This document shows positions 8,698 through 18,294 of a stretch of 64,000 nt of DNA, piece after piece; position 1 is the first letter of the stretch; each line of letters starts with the position of its first letter. The notes beneath the pieces are model-generated. The model ran no database searches and was not told the origin of the DNA. It worked only from the letters and a program-made list of their open reading frames with translations. Position numbers and translations under genes: made by a program. Source of the stretch: Oligoflexia bacterium (GTDB lineage: Bacteria > Bdellovibrionota_G > JANQFH01); contig JANQFH010000049.1 in NCBI GenBank assembly GCA_028277945.1, forward strand, positions 1-64,000, in the 5' to 3' direction.

Positions 8698-8949
8698 TTA
8701 CCCCTCGCCGATCAGTTTCAGCTTTGCTTGCCGAGACAGCTTCTTGATTGCCTGTTCCCGTTTAGAGGCTGCCGCACGACTTTGCCAGATCTCTCTATAG
8801 ACCACCTCCTTCGCTTTTGACATGCGAAAAAACTTGGCACCAACTCTTTTGTCGCGATGCTCGGAAAAACGCCTCGCCAAGTTTGTGGTGATCCCTGTGT
8901 ATAACTTTCCAGACTCAGCCTGTACTATGTAAACTGCCCACCTGGTCAT
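8698..8949 (-). CDS. GIY-YIG nuclease domain protein (YhbQ-like)
   Basis: 83 residues. The GIY-YIG core reads WAVYIVQAESGKLYTGITTNLARRFSEH, with a YIV and YTG pair and the catalytic Arg in LARRF. The tail ASKREQAIKKLSRQAKLKLI is the usual helix of the UPF0213/YhbQ group. These small proteins may act on branched or RNA-containing DNA. Its ATG overlaps the stop of the upstream gene by four bases (ATGA), which shows translational coupling. Confidence 0.9.
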   Translation of the reverse strand: MTRWAVYIVQAESGKLYTGITTNLARRFSEHRDKRVGAKFFRMSKAKEVVYREIWQSRAAASKREQAIKKLSRQAKLKLIGEG

Positions 8950-9464
8950 TGAGTAATTTTGCTGATCGAATTTAAGAATCCCTTTAATCTTTGGTCGAGA
9001 TCACCCGCAGTAACGTACTCCGCCAATTCCAGTTGCGGTACACTCTCTTGTGTAATCCCACGTATCATAGAAGAGAGATTGTTTGGCCAATAACCATTCT
9101 CGTAGAGCGCCAAAATGGGTATCCTCTCTAGGCCAAGCCTTGGACGCAAATAGGCATGCGCAAACTCTATACCAGTACCTAAACTAGGCACGGAGACTTC
9201 AAAAATGGCAGCGTGAATTGCGCCTTCGATCCCTGCAATCATCTTATTTCGGACGTAGATACGTCTCTCAACTGGTTCATCGGGTAGTGGTCCGATTGCC
9301 TCATCTAAGAGTTGCAGCGCCTCCCCTAAACTCTCACCCACCGTATGCTCCGAGTACACTTCATGGCCTAATGCTTTTATCGTAGACAAGATGCCTCGGT
9401 ACACTTCGGCACGATGGCCACGTTTCGAATGTCCCTGTATGGCTGCACCAAAAAATACTCTCAT
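8946..9464 (-). CDS. Nucleoside 2-deoxyribosyltransferase / deoxynucleotide N-hydrolase-like protein
   Basis: 172 residues. The N-terminus RVFFGAAIQG and the ALGHEVYSEHT strand-turn match the nucleoside deoxyribosyltransferase fold. EGAIHAAIFEVSVPSLGTGIEF matches the DNPH1-type motif in which the Glu of AEVS/FEVS is the nucleophile. Known members hydrolyse or exchange the glycosidic bond of deoxynucleotides in salvage. It is longer than DNPH1 and has a C-terminal helical part. It overlaps the GIY-YIG gene by four bases; both may handle damaged nucleotides or DNA. Confidence 0.7.
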   Translation of the reverse strand: MRVFFGAAIQGHSKRGHRAEVYRGILSTIKALGHEVYSEHTVGESLGEALQLLDEAIGPLPDEPVERRIYVRNKMIAGIEGAIHAAIFEVSVPSLGTGIEFAHAYLRPRLGLERIPILALYENGYWPNNLSSMIRGITQESVPQLELAEYVTAGDLDQRLKGFLNSISKITQ

Positions 9465-9533
9465 AAAGTCGACATTTCTAAGGTGACAAAGATACTATCC
9501 TATAAAATCAATGAGTTAGATCGGAAGAACGGC

Positions 9534-9572
9534 TTTATATGATTTTAACACTTTCTTCACATCTACTTTATG
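9534..9572 (+). promoter_or_regulatory. Pho-box-like array of four direct repeats
   Basis: Four hexamers sit exactly 11 bases apart: TTTATA (9534), TTAACA (9545), TTCACA (9556) and TTTATG (9567). An 11-base pitch of TT(A/C/T)A(C/T)A units is how PhoB/PhoP-type response regulators bind. The first three units match that pattern fully and the fourth has one mismatch. The genes downstream are a phosphate-type porin and a PstS-like binding protein, which fits induction in low phosphate. The reading is inferential but the spacing is exact. Confidence 0.6.
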
Positions 9573-9624
9573 CAAAACCATTAGGAGGGCAACAGTTACT
9601 TTAACCTTCATGGAGGATTGTGAA

Positions 9625-10713
9625 ATGATGAAGATATCAAAGGTGGTTCTGGGGTTCATGGCCATGTCCTTGCTGACTACACCAGAACCCGTTAAAGCAG
9701 CGGCCGATGTGGGTTATAAGGGCGGGTTCTACATCAAAGACCAGGACGGCGATTTTTCCCTAAAGACCGGTGGCTACATTCAAGGCCTGTTTTTGACCGA
9801 GATTTTCGATGCCGCGACTCCAGACACTTATACGTTTAGAGTACGGCGTGCGCGCCTGAAATTTAAAGGCAATGTGTTTAGCCCAGAGGTGATCTATCAG
9901 CTCGAATACGACTTTGTCTCACCCAAGCTGCTCTCCACCTTTGTCGGCTACAAGCCAAATGATGATGTAAAGATAACAGCTGGTCAGTTTAAAGTGCCCT
10001 TCAACTTTGAGGGTCGCAGCTCTAGCTCGACCTTGCAGTTTGTTGATCGCTCTCTTCTGCACGCTACCTTTGGTGTTCCTGATGAGCGTGAGATTGGCCT
10101 TGGAGTCTATTTGAGCTGGCTAGAAAAAATGATCGAAGCCGAGCTTGGCATCTTCAACGGTGATGGCCTCACCACAGCAAACGTGGATGACAAGTTCCGC
10201 TATGCCGGCCGTATCATCTTAAACATCATGGGTCATCACGGCTACAAATTCTCCGATACTAAACATAGCGACGAGCCACACCTGGCATTTGCCGTTGGCG
10301 GGTTCTACAACGAAACCCCGGAAGCGGCTCCGGCAACAGGAAATGTTGAAACCGCTCAGCTCACCGGCGATGTTAGCCTTAAATACAACGGCCTTGGTGG
10401 ACACGCTGCGGTGATCTACCGGAATAACAAACCGGATTCTGCAGCGAACACTGATGATGTCGGCTGGTTAGCGCAAGCAGGCTATTTCTTTATACCAAAC
10501 AAATTTGAAGCCGCTTTGCGTGCCGTCAACATCTATCCCGAAGGTGGCGCAGATCTCGGCGAGTACTCCGTCGTATTGAACTTCTTTGCCTTTGGCAACC
10601 ACAAGGTCAAACTACAAGGTGAGTACAGTTTGCTGACCACCGATGATGGGGTTGCTGTTGGTGATGACGCTCTAGACCATCGCGGCCGGGTTCAACTTCA
10701 GGTAAAACTATAA
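9625..10713 (+). CDS. OprO/OprP-type porin (phosphate-selective porin family)
   Basis: About 362 residues. The real start is ATGATG at 9625/9628; an in-frame ATG at 9610 lies inside the GGAGG ribosome-binding site. A signal peptide (KVVLGFMAMSLLTTPEPVKAAA) precedes the barrel. Typical porin O/P landmarks are KTGGYIQGLFLTEIF, TYTFRVRRARLKFKG, ITAGQFKVPFNFEG and LLHATFGVPDEREIGLGVYL. The protein should form an outer-membrane trimer for anion or phosphate uptake. It is followed by pstS after 31 bases and preceded by Pho-like repeats. Confidence 0.9.
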   Translation: MMKISKVVLGFMAMSLLTTPEPVKAAADVGYKGGFYIKDQDGDFSLKTGGYIQGLFLTEIFDAATPDTYTFRVRRARLKFKGNVFSPEVIYQLEYDFVSPKLLSTFVGYKPNDDVKITAGQFKVPFNFEGRSSSSTLQFVDRSLLHATFGVPDEREIGLGVYLSWLEKMIEAELGIFNGDGLTTANVDDKFRYAGRIILNIMGHHGYKFSDTKHSDEPHLAFAVGGFYNETPEAAPATGNVETAQLTGDVSLKYNGLGGHAAVIYRNNKPDSAANTDDVGWLAQAGYFFIPNKFEAALRAVNIYPEGGADLGEYSVVLNFFAFGNHKVKLQGEYSLLTTDDGVAVGDDALDHRGRVQLQVKL

Positions 10714-10744
10714 AATGGTAATCAATAACACTTAAGGAGTGAAC

Positions 10745-11779
10745 ATGAACAAGACTCGTATCAATAAGTGGTTCGTCTCGGTTGGTGTGGCCGCTGCCTT
10801 AGCCATGGTAGTCTTGCCACTCACTGCTGATGCCAAAAAAAACAAGAGAGCCGGAACCCTAAAGGGTATGGTGAAAGTCGATGGCTCGAGCACGGTCTTT
10901 CCGATTAGTGAGGCCATGGGTGAGGAGTTTGGTAAAGTCCATCCACGGGTGCGGGTAACCGTAGGCCTCTCCGGCACAGGTGGCGGCATGAAAAAGTTCA
11001 CGGTTGGCGACATCGACGTCACGGGAGCGTCTCGCCCCATAAAGGAGATAGAGCGTACAAAGGCTAAGACGAATAAGCCACCCATTGACTTCGTTGAATT
11101 ACCTGTTGCCTATGACGGTATTGCTGTGGTTGTTAGCGCCAAGAACAAATTCGTCGATAAGCTTACTGTGCAAGAACTTAAGAAGATTTGGCAGCCAAAC
11201 AGCCCAGTCAAACAGTGGAGCGACGTACGCCAAGGATGGCCTAAAAAACCCATCAAGCTCTACGGACCAGGGGCAGACTCAGGAACCTTTGATTACTTCA
11301 CCAAAACCATCGTCGGTAAGGAGCGGGCCACCCGTAGTGACTTTACCGCCAGTGAAGATGACAACGTTCTCGTACAGGGTGTAAAGAGCAATCCCCATGC
11401 ACTTGGCTACTTTGGCTATGCTTACTACGCTGAAAACAAAAAGGTCTTGCGGGCAATTCCGATCGATCCAGGCAGTGGCGCAGTCACTCCTTCGGTGGCA
11501 ACTATTGAGAACGCCACTTACAAGCCACTGTCCCGCCCCATCTTCATCTACGTAAGCAAGGCGTCGGCCAGGCGACCCGAGGTAGAGAGCTTTGTTACCT
11601 TCTACCTACAAAATGCGCGCAAGTTCGTACCCGAGGTTGGTTATGTACCTTTTCAAGCCAACGTCTACCAGGCAGCCATGAAGCGCTTTCAGAAGCGTAT
11701 GTTGGGAACGGTGTTTGGCGCCTCCACGGCAAAAAAAGGCAAGAACCTCGTAGAATTACTGGCTATGAAGGGAGAGTAG
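10745..11779 (+). CDS. pstS: PstS family phosphate-binding protein
   Basis: 344 residues from ATG at 10745, with AAGGAG at 10733-10738. A signal peptide ends near TADAKK. Substrate-loop motifs are VDGSSTVFPISEAMGEEF, VGLSGTGGGMKKFTVGDIDV, GASRPI, and GPGADSGTFDYFTKTIVG. These form the serine/threonine-rich phosphate cage. The length and a final basic KKGKNL tail are those of the PstS/SphX group. Transporter genes pstCAB are not adjacent. A strong terminator follows at 11819. Confidence 0.93.
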   Translation: MNKTRINKWFVSVGVAAALAMVVLPLTADAKKNKRAGTLKGMVKVDGSSTVFPISEAMGEEFGKVHPRVRVTVGLSGTGGGMKKFTVGDIDVTGASRPIKEIERTKAKTNKPPIDFVELPVAYDGIAVVVSAKNKFVDKLTVQELKKIWQPNSPVKQWSDVRQGWPKKPIKLYGPGADSGTFDYFTKTIVGKERATRSDFTASEDDNVLVQGVKSNPHALGYFGYAYYAENKKVLRAIPIDPGSGAVTPSVATIENATYKPLSRPIFIYVSKASARRPEVESFVTFYLQNARKFVPEVGYVPFQANVYQAAMKRFQKRMLGTVFGASTAKKGKNLVELLAMKGE

Positions 11780-11818
11780 GCAAAGGTTAGCTGCAACGAT
11801 CTAAACCTAAATCTTCCG

Positions 11819-11849
11819 CAGCTCAGGCCGGCAAACCCGGCCTGAGCTG
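11819..11849. terminator. Bidirectional intrinsic terminator
   Basis: A perfect 13-base stem, CAGCTCAGGCCGG with its complement, and a five-base loop lies between the convergent pstS and the minus-strand gene at 11875. The plus-strand side is followed by TTTCG and the opposite side by AGATTTAGG; the T tracts are short. Confidence 0.8.
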
Positions 11850-11874
11850 TTTCGAGCCACTTTTTCAGCCGCTG

Positions 11875-12375
11875 TTAAGCCAGGCCGTCGGTAACAAGGA
11901 GATACTCTTCCCAAGAGATATTCCGGCCTGGATAGGCAATTTCTCTAAAACCCCAGTCACGCTTAAGCCAGCTATCGATTTCTCGATAAAACTGTTGCTC
12001 AAGATGCATCGATGTTTTTCGAAACCAAAAATCCACCCTCGCATCATAACCCTTGGCTGGAGTAGGCCTAATATAGAGGCAGCCAATGCAGGAAGATTTG
12101 TCAGGACTTAATAGGGTATAGGCGAAAGCCTCCCTTGCCATGAATTCTCGGTAGTGCCGCTCAAGGTCAGCTAAATTCTGTTCAATGGAGGTTACTTCTG
12201 CTGGCCAATGGTTTTTTGGTCCGAATATACCTTTGAGTTCATCTCTACTTGAGGTCCACGCCTCGTAGTCCATGACATTATGTTCTGGCCCTAGAACCTC
12301 TAACCAATAACCGTCTTTGCGAACCTGCTTAGGAGGATCAAATCCAGCGGGCAACTCAATCGTGCCGACATTCAT
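11875..12375 (-). CDS. Conserved hypothetical protein, GNAT-like
   Basis: 166 residues, acidic and rich in aromatic residues. The segment REAFAYTLLSPDKSSCIGCLYIRP followed by ARVDFWFRKTS resembles the beta4-beta5 part of GNAT acetyltransferases, and LERHYREFMAREAFAY resembles the preceding helix. The acetyl-CoA loop (Q/RxxGxG/A) is not obvious, so activity is uncertain. No signal peptide. It is divergent from xanthine dehydrogenase, with 54 bases between starts. Confidence 0.6.
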   Translation of the reverse strand: MNVGTIELPAGFDPPKQVRKDGYWLEVLGPEHNVMDYEAWTSSRDELKGIFGPKNHWPAEVTSIEQNLADLERHYREFMAREAFAYTLLSPDKSSCIGCLYIRPTPAKGYDARVDFWFRKTSMHLEQQFYREIDSWLKRDWGFREIAYPGRNISWEEYLLVTDGLA

Positions 12376-12429
12376 AGGTTCAACTCACTGGACTTTGTCA
12401 TACGGTTTAGCTAACTTCTAGCAACAGCT

Positions 12430-15400
12430 ATGAACGAATTGGTTTTTACAGTCAATCAAAGACGCTATGCTATTCCAGATCAATCCCCAGAGATTGACTT
12501 TAACCTTGTGGAGTTTCTGCGCAAGGAAGGTTTTACCGGATGTAAGCAAGTCTGTGGAGAAGGAGGTTGTGGCGCCTGTACGGTGGTCCTCAGTTATTGG
12601 AGCCATGGCCAGCAACGGATCCAGCACCATTCGGTAGCTGCTTGCCTCCTGCCCTTGCCTTTCGTGCATCACATGCACATCACCACCATTGAGGGATTGT
12701 CACAGCTAGCCGATGACGGCTTGCACCCTCTGAGTGAGGCATTTTACGAAATGGGTGCCAGCCAATGCGGTTTCTGTACTCCTGGATTTATCATGGCGTT
12801 TGTCGCCCACTTGGCACAAAACGCAAGACCCCATAAATCCGAGCTCGAACACATCTTCGATGGCAACCTCTGCCGCTGTACTGGATACCGTCCGATATTG
12901 GACGCAGCGTCAGTTTTTTGTCAGGACCCATTAGAGAGTCCGGAGTTTGCTAAAAAGATCCAACGTTGGCAGGAGAGAATGGATCGATGTCGCCGCTTAG
13001 ACGATATCTTTCCCGAGCAGTTTAAAGCAAAACCACAGTCCCAGGTGTTCGTCGGCGCGGAAGCCGTCTGGGTACAGCCGTCACAGGTAGAGGAGATACT
13101 CAATCAAACAACTGAGGACGGCTGCAAGCTTATGGCTGGGAATACGGACCTGGGATATCTCGAACGTTACAAACCTAAGCATTTTAAGAAATATATCTTG
13201 CTACACCGCGTAGCAGAAATGCACCAAATCCACTGGCAGTCACAAGGCCTACTTATCGGCGCAGCTGTGACCATTGAACAGCTTGCAGACGAACTTGGTC
13301 GCAGGCTTGCTCAAGAAAATCATAAGGGAATGTCGGGACTAAAAGCTCTATTGAGCCAATGTCGTTTTCTTGCCAATCACCAAATCCGTTCTGTGGCTAC
13401 TGTGGGTGGGGGCATTATGAACTTTAGCCACTTTTCAGATCTATTCCCGATCTGGGTGGCCTGCCGCGCAGAACTGCGGTTTCGAAAACCGAGTGGAGAA
13501 GAGCGAATCCATTTGATCGATCACTACAACGAGGATGGAACCATCAACTTCGATCCTGAAAAACAAGGAGTCTTGGTTGCGATTTTTATTCGCTATCACC
13601 AAGAAAACGAATTTATTACTAACTTTAAGTATTCACGACGACGTCTGGATTCTATTACCTTTATGAGTGCGGGAGTACGTCTGGGAGTTGATAAAACTCA
13701 AAGGAAAATTGAGGATTTTGTGCTGAGTTTTGACGGACTAGGTTCACCCGGTCTACGAGCAAGAAAAACAGAAAGACTATTATTGGCAAAAGTGTGGGAT
13801 CCGCCGCTACTCAAGCAAGCTCTAATGACTCTACAACAAGAGTTGGAAAACAGTATTTCTAATCAACTGCCACTGGGACTACAGCAGTATCAGATTCGAC
13901 TCGCCTTGGGAGCGCTCCTCCGGGTCTACAAGCACTATCGCAAGACCTTCCTGGGTGAGGCGGACAATCGGGATCAACAGCTGACTTCACGCTATCCAGA
14001 GGTGGCGCATCGATCTACGATTCACTACGAAGAATCGCCCACAGGGGTTTTGGGCAAGGCCATTCCCCATCGCTACGCAAAAAATCAAACCACGGGACAG
14101 GCTGAGTACACCAATGACCGAAGCGTAACAAATAGCCTTTATGCCTCGATCGTTACCTCCCCTGTCGCAAGCGGCCGAATTCTTCGTATCGATCCTACGC
14201 CTGCTCTTAACCATCCTGAAGTAGTGGCTTTTATCTCAGCCAAAGACATCCCAGGTAAGAACCTATTTGGATTTCGTGTGGCCGATGAAGAGGTCCTAGC
14301 GACAGAGAGAGTACACTTTGTCGGGCAAGCAGTGGGTGTACTCGTGGCCAAGTCCGAAAAAGTCGCTCGCGAGCAGGCTTGGGCGGTAAACATAGAAATT
14401 GAGGAATTCGAGCCCTTGTTAACTATTGAGAAGGCCCGTGAAACGCAGTCTACGCATGGCAGGCCTGAAGGCTATCTACTAAAACAAGGCGATTTGGACA
14501 GTGGCTTTGCCGCAAGTGCCGTTGTCGTGCAAGGAGAGGTAAAACTGCCCGGACAGTATCACTTTTACCTCGAACCACAAAACGCCCTAGCCATTCCAAA
14601 AGAAGGAGGTTTCCGCGTCTATTCATCCACGCAGAGCCCCTCGGATGTCGTCGATCATGTATCGCGTCTGATGAATGTGGCTAAGAATCGCGTCGAGGTG
14701 CAGGTGGGACGCCTGGGCGGAGGATTTGGCGGCAAACAACTGCGTTCCGGGCCGATCGCAGCCATTTGCGCCTTGGCGGCTCAGAAAGTCGGACGTCCTG
14801 TACGTCTAACACTGGATCGCGCCCAGGATATGGCCTTCTGTCCTGGCCGTAGCCCAATCCTGGCCCAATACAAGGCGGGGTTTGCCCAAAACGGGCGCAT
14901 CATGGCTCTAGACATGGTTTTTTATATGAGTGGTGGATTTTCCTGTGATTACTCCGCCGATATCACTGAGACAGCCACCTTACTGATGGATAGCGGCTAT
15001 CGAGTCGACAACATTAGAGTCAAAGGAACTTGTCTCAGAACCAACTATGGATCAGCCACTTCCACGCGCGGTTTTGGCAAACCCCAGGCCTCGCCGGTTA
15101 TAGAAACTGTTATGGACCACGGCGCCAGTGCTCTGAAGATGGACGCCACAAAAGTACGAGAGGTTAACATCTATAGAAAGAGAGATCGGACCATTACCAA
15201 AACGGAGATCAAAGACAATGTCTTAAGGAGTTGTTGGGACCGATTGATGGTGAAGGCGGATTACCAGAATCTACGCCGAGAGGTAGAGGCATTTAACAAG
15301 CAGAACAAATGGCTCAAAAGAGGGCTCGCCGCTACAGTGAGCAAAGGCAACATGGGTTTTATCGAATCGGACGATATCAACCGCGGTTTAGCCCTTGTTC

Positions 15401-16281
15401 ATATCCTACGCGACGGCACGGTTTCTGTGAACCACAGCGGCATTGAAATGGGTCAGGGCATCAACACCCGGATGGCACAGATTGCAGCGGCTTCTCTCTC
15501 GGTGCCTCTGCGCGATGTCGTGGTTACGGATACGCAAAGTGCTCTGATTCCCAATACGCCGCCGACAACCATGGTTGCGTCAGATCTGATCGGTTACGCC
15601 ATTGTCAACGCATGCGACAAGATCAATCAGAGCCTTGCGAAACTAGCCGGCGCCTTCAAAGAACGAGTGAGCCAGGCCTATGAGCAAGGCATCACCCTCT
15701 CCGCTACAGGAATACACACAGCACCCAGACTATCTTATGATTATGAAAAACAACAAGGGGACATCTCTTATTTCTTTGTCTGGGGAGCTGCCTTGAGTTT
15801 AGTGGAAGTGGATGTGATTTCAGGAAGTTTTCGAATCCTCAAATCCAAGATTGTCCAAGACTGTGGGAAGAGCTTAAACCCGCATCTGGACATCGGGCAA
15901 GCAGAGGGTGGTTTCATGTTTGGGGTTGGCTATTATACGATGGAAGAAATGATATATTCCGAAAAGGGCCAACTCATCACCGATAATGTCTCGGGCTACA
16001 AAATCCCTTCAAGTGGTGACGTGCCCTTGGACTGGGATATTGAGTTACTCAACTACCGGCCCACCCTTTCCGGCATTCACAATTCCAAGGGCATTGGTGA
16101 ATCCAACATTCAACTGGGACTGTCGGCCTACTTTGCTGTAAAAGAGGCTGTCCGAGCTGCGCGCCGAGAAAATGGCATGGATTCCGTTTTTCACATGGGT
16201 TTTCCGTCCAGTGTCGACCGAGTTAGTTCCTGCCTGCCAGACCTAGTAGAGTATGCGGCAAACCATCACAGCGTAGCTTGA
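12430..16281 (+). CDS. xdh: Xanthine dehydrogenase, single-chain (FeS, FAD and Moco domains fused)
   Basis: 1283 residues, the length of eukaryotic-type XDH rather than split XdhA/XdhB. The first 2Fe-2S cluster uses C38, C42, C47, C50 and C72; the second uses QCGFC and NLCRC. The FAD domain has LMAGNTDLGYLERY and ATVGGGIMNFSHFSDLF. The molybdenum domain has GRLGGGFGGKQ, EMGQGINTRMAQ and the catalytic Glu in KGIGESNIQ. The substrate-side Glu lies in HFYLEPQN and the Arg in STRGFGKPQ. It should oxidise hypoxanthine or xanthine to urate. No XdhC maturation gene or purine genes are adjacent. Confidence 0.92.
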   Translation: MNELVFTVNQRRYAIPDQSPEIDFNLVEFLRKEGFTGCKQVCGEGGCGACTVVLSYWSHGQQRIQHHSVAACLLPLPFVHHMHITTIEGLSQLADDGLHPLSEAFYEMGASQCGFCTPGFIMAFVAHLAQNARPHKSELEHIFDGNLCRCTGYRPILDAASVFCQDPLESPEFAKKIQRWQERMDRCRRLDDIFPEQFKAKPQSQVFVGAEAVWVQPSQVEEILNQTTEDGCKLMAGNTDLGYLERYKPKHFKKYILLHRVAEMHQIHWQSQGLLIGAAVTIEQLADELGRRLAQENHKGMSGLKALLSQCRFLANHQIRSVATVGGGIMNFSHFSDLFPIWVACRAELRFRKPSGEERIHLIDHYNEDGTINFDPEKQGVLVAIFIRYHQENEFITNFKYSRRRLDSITFMSAGVRLGVDKTQRKIEDFVLSFDGLGSPGLRARKTERLLLAKVWDPPLLKQALMTLQQELENSISNQLPLGLQQYQIRLALGALLRVYKHYRKTFLGEADNRDQQLTSRYPEVAHRSTIHYEESPTGVLGKAIPHRYAKNQTTGQAEYTNDRSVTNSLYASIVTSPVASGRILRIDPTPALNHPEVVAFISAKDIPGKNLFGFRVADEEVLATERVHFVGQAVGVLVAKSEKVAREQAWAVNIEIEEFEPLLTIEKARETQSTHGRPEGYLLKQGDLDSGFAASAVVVQGEVKLPGQYHFYLEPQNALAIPKEGGFRVYSSTQSPSDVVDHVSRLMNVAKNRVEVQVGRLGGGFGGKQLRSGPIAAICALAAQKVGRPVRLTLDRAQDMAFCPGRSPILAQYKAGFAQNGRIMALDMVFYMSGGFSCDYSADITETATLLMDSGYRVDNIRVKGTCLRTNYGSATSTRGFGKPQASPVIETVMDHGASALKMDATKVREVNIYRKRDRTITKTEIKDNVLRSCWDRLMVKADYQNLRREVEAFNKQNKWLKRGLAATVSKGNMGFIESDDINRGLALVHILRDGTVSVNHSGIEMGQGINTRMAQIAAASLSVPLRDVVVTDTQSALIPNTPPTTMVASDLIGYAIVNACDKINQSLAKLAGAFKERVSQAYEQGITLSATGIHTAPRLSYDYEKQQGDISYFFVWGAALSLVEVDVISGSFRILKSKIVQDCGKSLNPHLDIGQAEGGFMFGVGYYTMEEMIYSEKGQLITDNVSGYKIPSSGDVPLDWDIELLNYRPTLSGIHNSKGIGESNIQLGLSAYFAVKEAVRAARRENGMDSVFHMGFPSSVDRVSSCLPDLVEYAANHHSVA

Positions 16282-16305
16282 ACAACTTCCGAGCTGGCTA
16301 CGTAA

Positions 16306-18294
16306 CTAAAATCTAACGTCGATTCCAGCGCCAGCACCGTATTCGGAGTGATACTGTCCGATCAGCGATATCGCGCGGTGCAGGTATATCTCCCCACCAG
16401 CCGCCCACTCCCACTTGGTTTCTGTGTCGTATTCGACTTCACCTCGTGTCCGCAAATGTCGCGTGATTGGGATTTCCTGAGCGGCCCCTGCTCTTATATC
16501 AGCTTCGCTATCAATCCATACGCGTGCCTCGATCAAGAACGGCAAAGTGTAGTCCACTCCTACTATCCCGACAATGTGATCCACGTCCGATGAAAAGACT
16601 CCACCAAAGACCTTGAACATCCGATGGAAGTAGCGCTGGTAAAGCCCCTCAATCTCATATTCGTCGTCGTAACCCCACTCCCAGTTGACGATGAAATCAT
16701 TTCTAGTGTTTGCACCCCTCAGTTGCCCTTCCGTCATTTGAGACAAAAGATGGCTATGACCCCAGAAATACCAAGGATTGCTAAAGAGCTCTCCTCTGAT
16801 AGGCGCTAGATCTTCATCGATTGTTGAACCCTCATAGTGAACGATTCGCGACATACCGCCCTTCATGTGGTAGAGCACGTGGCAGTGGAAAAACCAGTCT
16901 TTATCCTCTGTAGCTGCAAACTCGATGACTCTTCTCCCTAAGGGTGGAACATCGACTGTATGTTTCAGTGGTGCGTAGGCGCCATGGCGATTGGCAACAC
17001 GAAAGAAATGACCATGAAGATGGATCGGATGATGCATCATGGTCTTATTGTCGAGAATGAAACGAACCTTCTCCCCCTTAGAGATCTCAATGATATCTTC
17101 CTCATGTAGGACTTTGTTGTTAAACGACCAGATATATCTCTCCATATCACCCGTAAGCTTCAGATGAACCTCTCTCCAAGGATTACTATCATCGAAAGAG
17201 GTCTTATGGATGGACTTGAGTTTGTCATAAGGAGCTGTGGGTCTTTCGGAGTCAGACATATGATGATGGTGCGACCCATGAAGCGTATAGAGATTGGGCT
17301 TGGCAACGTCTGGTGCGACAATTTTTTTCTCACCTGATCCTATAAACGTAGAGGTGAACCCTGATCCATCTTGTGCCGTTGCTCGTAGTTCATATTGACC
17401 AGACCCTGGAACTTTTATGATCACGTCATAGGTTTCGGCAATGGCAATGAGAAGTCGATCGACCTCGAATGGCTCCACATCCAAGCCATCACTGGCAATG
17501 ACTTGCATTGGCCCACCGGCAAACTGTAGATAGAAATAGGTTGAAGCTCCGGCATTGACCAACCGTAATCGAACCCTTTGGCCAGCCTCGGCCATCACCT
17601 TGTGGACAACCCTTCCATTCGATAAGAATGCATCGTAGGCGACATCCGATATATCCATAGGCGGCATTCGCTCCCAAGCTCTGCGCAAATATGCGCCTAA
17701 GGCTCTATGCTTTAAAGCACCCATGACATGCTGATTCTGGTTCTTTTTAAATGGATAGTAGTCACTTCCACGTTTCAAGGTTCTAAGCACAGTCTCTGGA
17801 TTCTCGTTTGTCCAATCTGAGAGCACTACCACTTGGTCATGGTCCACTTGATATCGATTCTGCCGCGGGTGAATGACGATGGCGCCATAAATCCCTTGCT
17901 GTTCTTGTAAACCAGTATGAGAGTGATACCAGTAAGTACCTGCTTGTTTGATTGGAAACTCATAAGTGTAAGTGGTATGCGGCTGGATTGGCGGTGTTGT
18001 CAGATAGGGGACGCCGTCTTCTCGATTCGGAAGCAAGAGTCCATGCCAATGAATCGAGGTTTCTACCTCCATCTTGTTGGTTACATGAATGCGTGCCAGT
18101 TCGCCCTCAGTAAAATGCAGGACCGGACCGGGAATAGAGTCGTTGATCGCCATCCCATCTGTTGTGCGATTCTGAATTGTTACAGTCTGCTTAGCCAAGG
18201 TGAGCTGATATTCGCGCACATGCGAATCCGCGTATACCTGCCAACTAAAGAAAATTATTAACGAAAATGCTCGCAACTCCAACTTATCGCGCAT
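16306..18294 (-). CDS. CopA-type multicopper oxidase with C-terminal CopB-like beta-barrel tail
   Basis: 662 residues. After a signal peptide (LIIFFSWQVYADS) three cupredoxin domains follow. The copper ligands are complete: SIHWHGLLLP, TYWYHSHTG, HHPIHLHGHFF and FFHCHVLYHMKGG. After the oxidase end (about residue 520) comes a 130-residue region starting LLSQMTEGQLRG, with alternating aromatic strands (VNWEWGYDDEYEIEGLYQRYF, VGVDYTLPFLIEARVWID, RTRGEVEYDTETKWEWAAGG) that resembles part of CopB. CopA and CopB are normally separate. It would detoxify copper. The Met-rich loops of classical CopA are absent. It overlaps the glycosyltransferase gene by 11 bases. Confidence 0.85.
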   Translation of the reverse strand: MRDKLELRAFSLIIFFSWQVYADSHVREYQLTLAKQTVTIQNRTTDGMAINDSIPGPVLHFTEGELARIHVTNKMEVETSIHWHGLLLPNREDGVPYLTTPPIQPHTTYTYEFPIKQAGTYWYHSHTGLQEQQGIYGAIVIHPRQNRYQVDHDQVVVLSDWTNENPETVLRTLKRGSDYYPFKKNQNQHVMGALKHRALGAYLRRAWERMPPMDISDVAYDAFLSNGRVVHKVMAEAGQRVRLRLVNAGASTYFYLQFAGGPMQVIASDGLDVEPFEVDRLLIAIAETYDVIIKVPGSGQYELRATAQDGSGFTSTFIGSGEKKIVAPDVAKPNLYTLHGSHHHHMSDSERPTAPYDKLKSIHKTSFDDSNPWREVHLKLTGDMERYIWSFNNKVLHEEDIIEISKGEKVRFILDNKTMMHHPIHLHGHFFRVANRHGAYAPLKHTVDVPPLGRRVIEFAATEDKDWFFHCHVLYHMKGGMSRIVHYEGSTIDEDLAPIRGELFSNPWYFWGHSHLLSQMTEGQLRGANTRNDFIVNWEWGYDDEYEIEGLYQRYFHRMFKVFGGVFSSDVDHIVGIVGVDYTLPFLIEARVWIDSEADIRAGAAQEIPITRHLRTRGEVEYDTETKWEWAAGGEIYLHRAISLIGQYHSEYGAGAGIDVRF

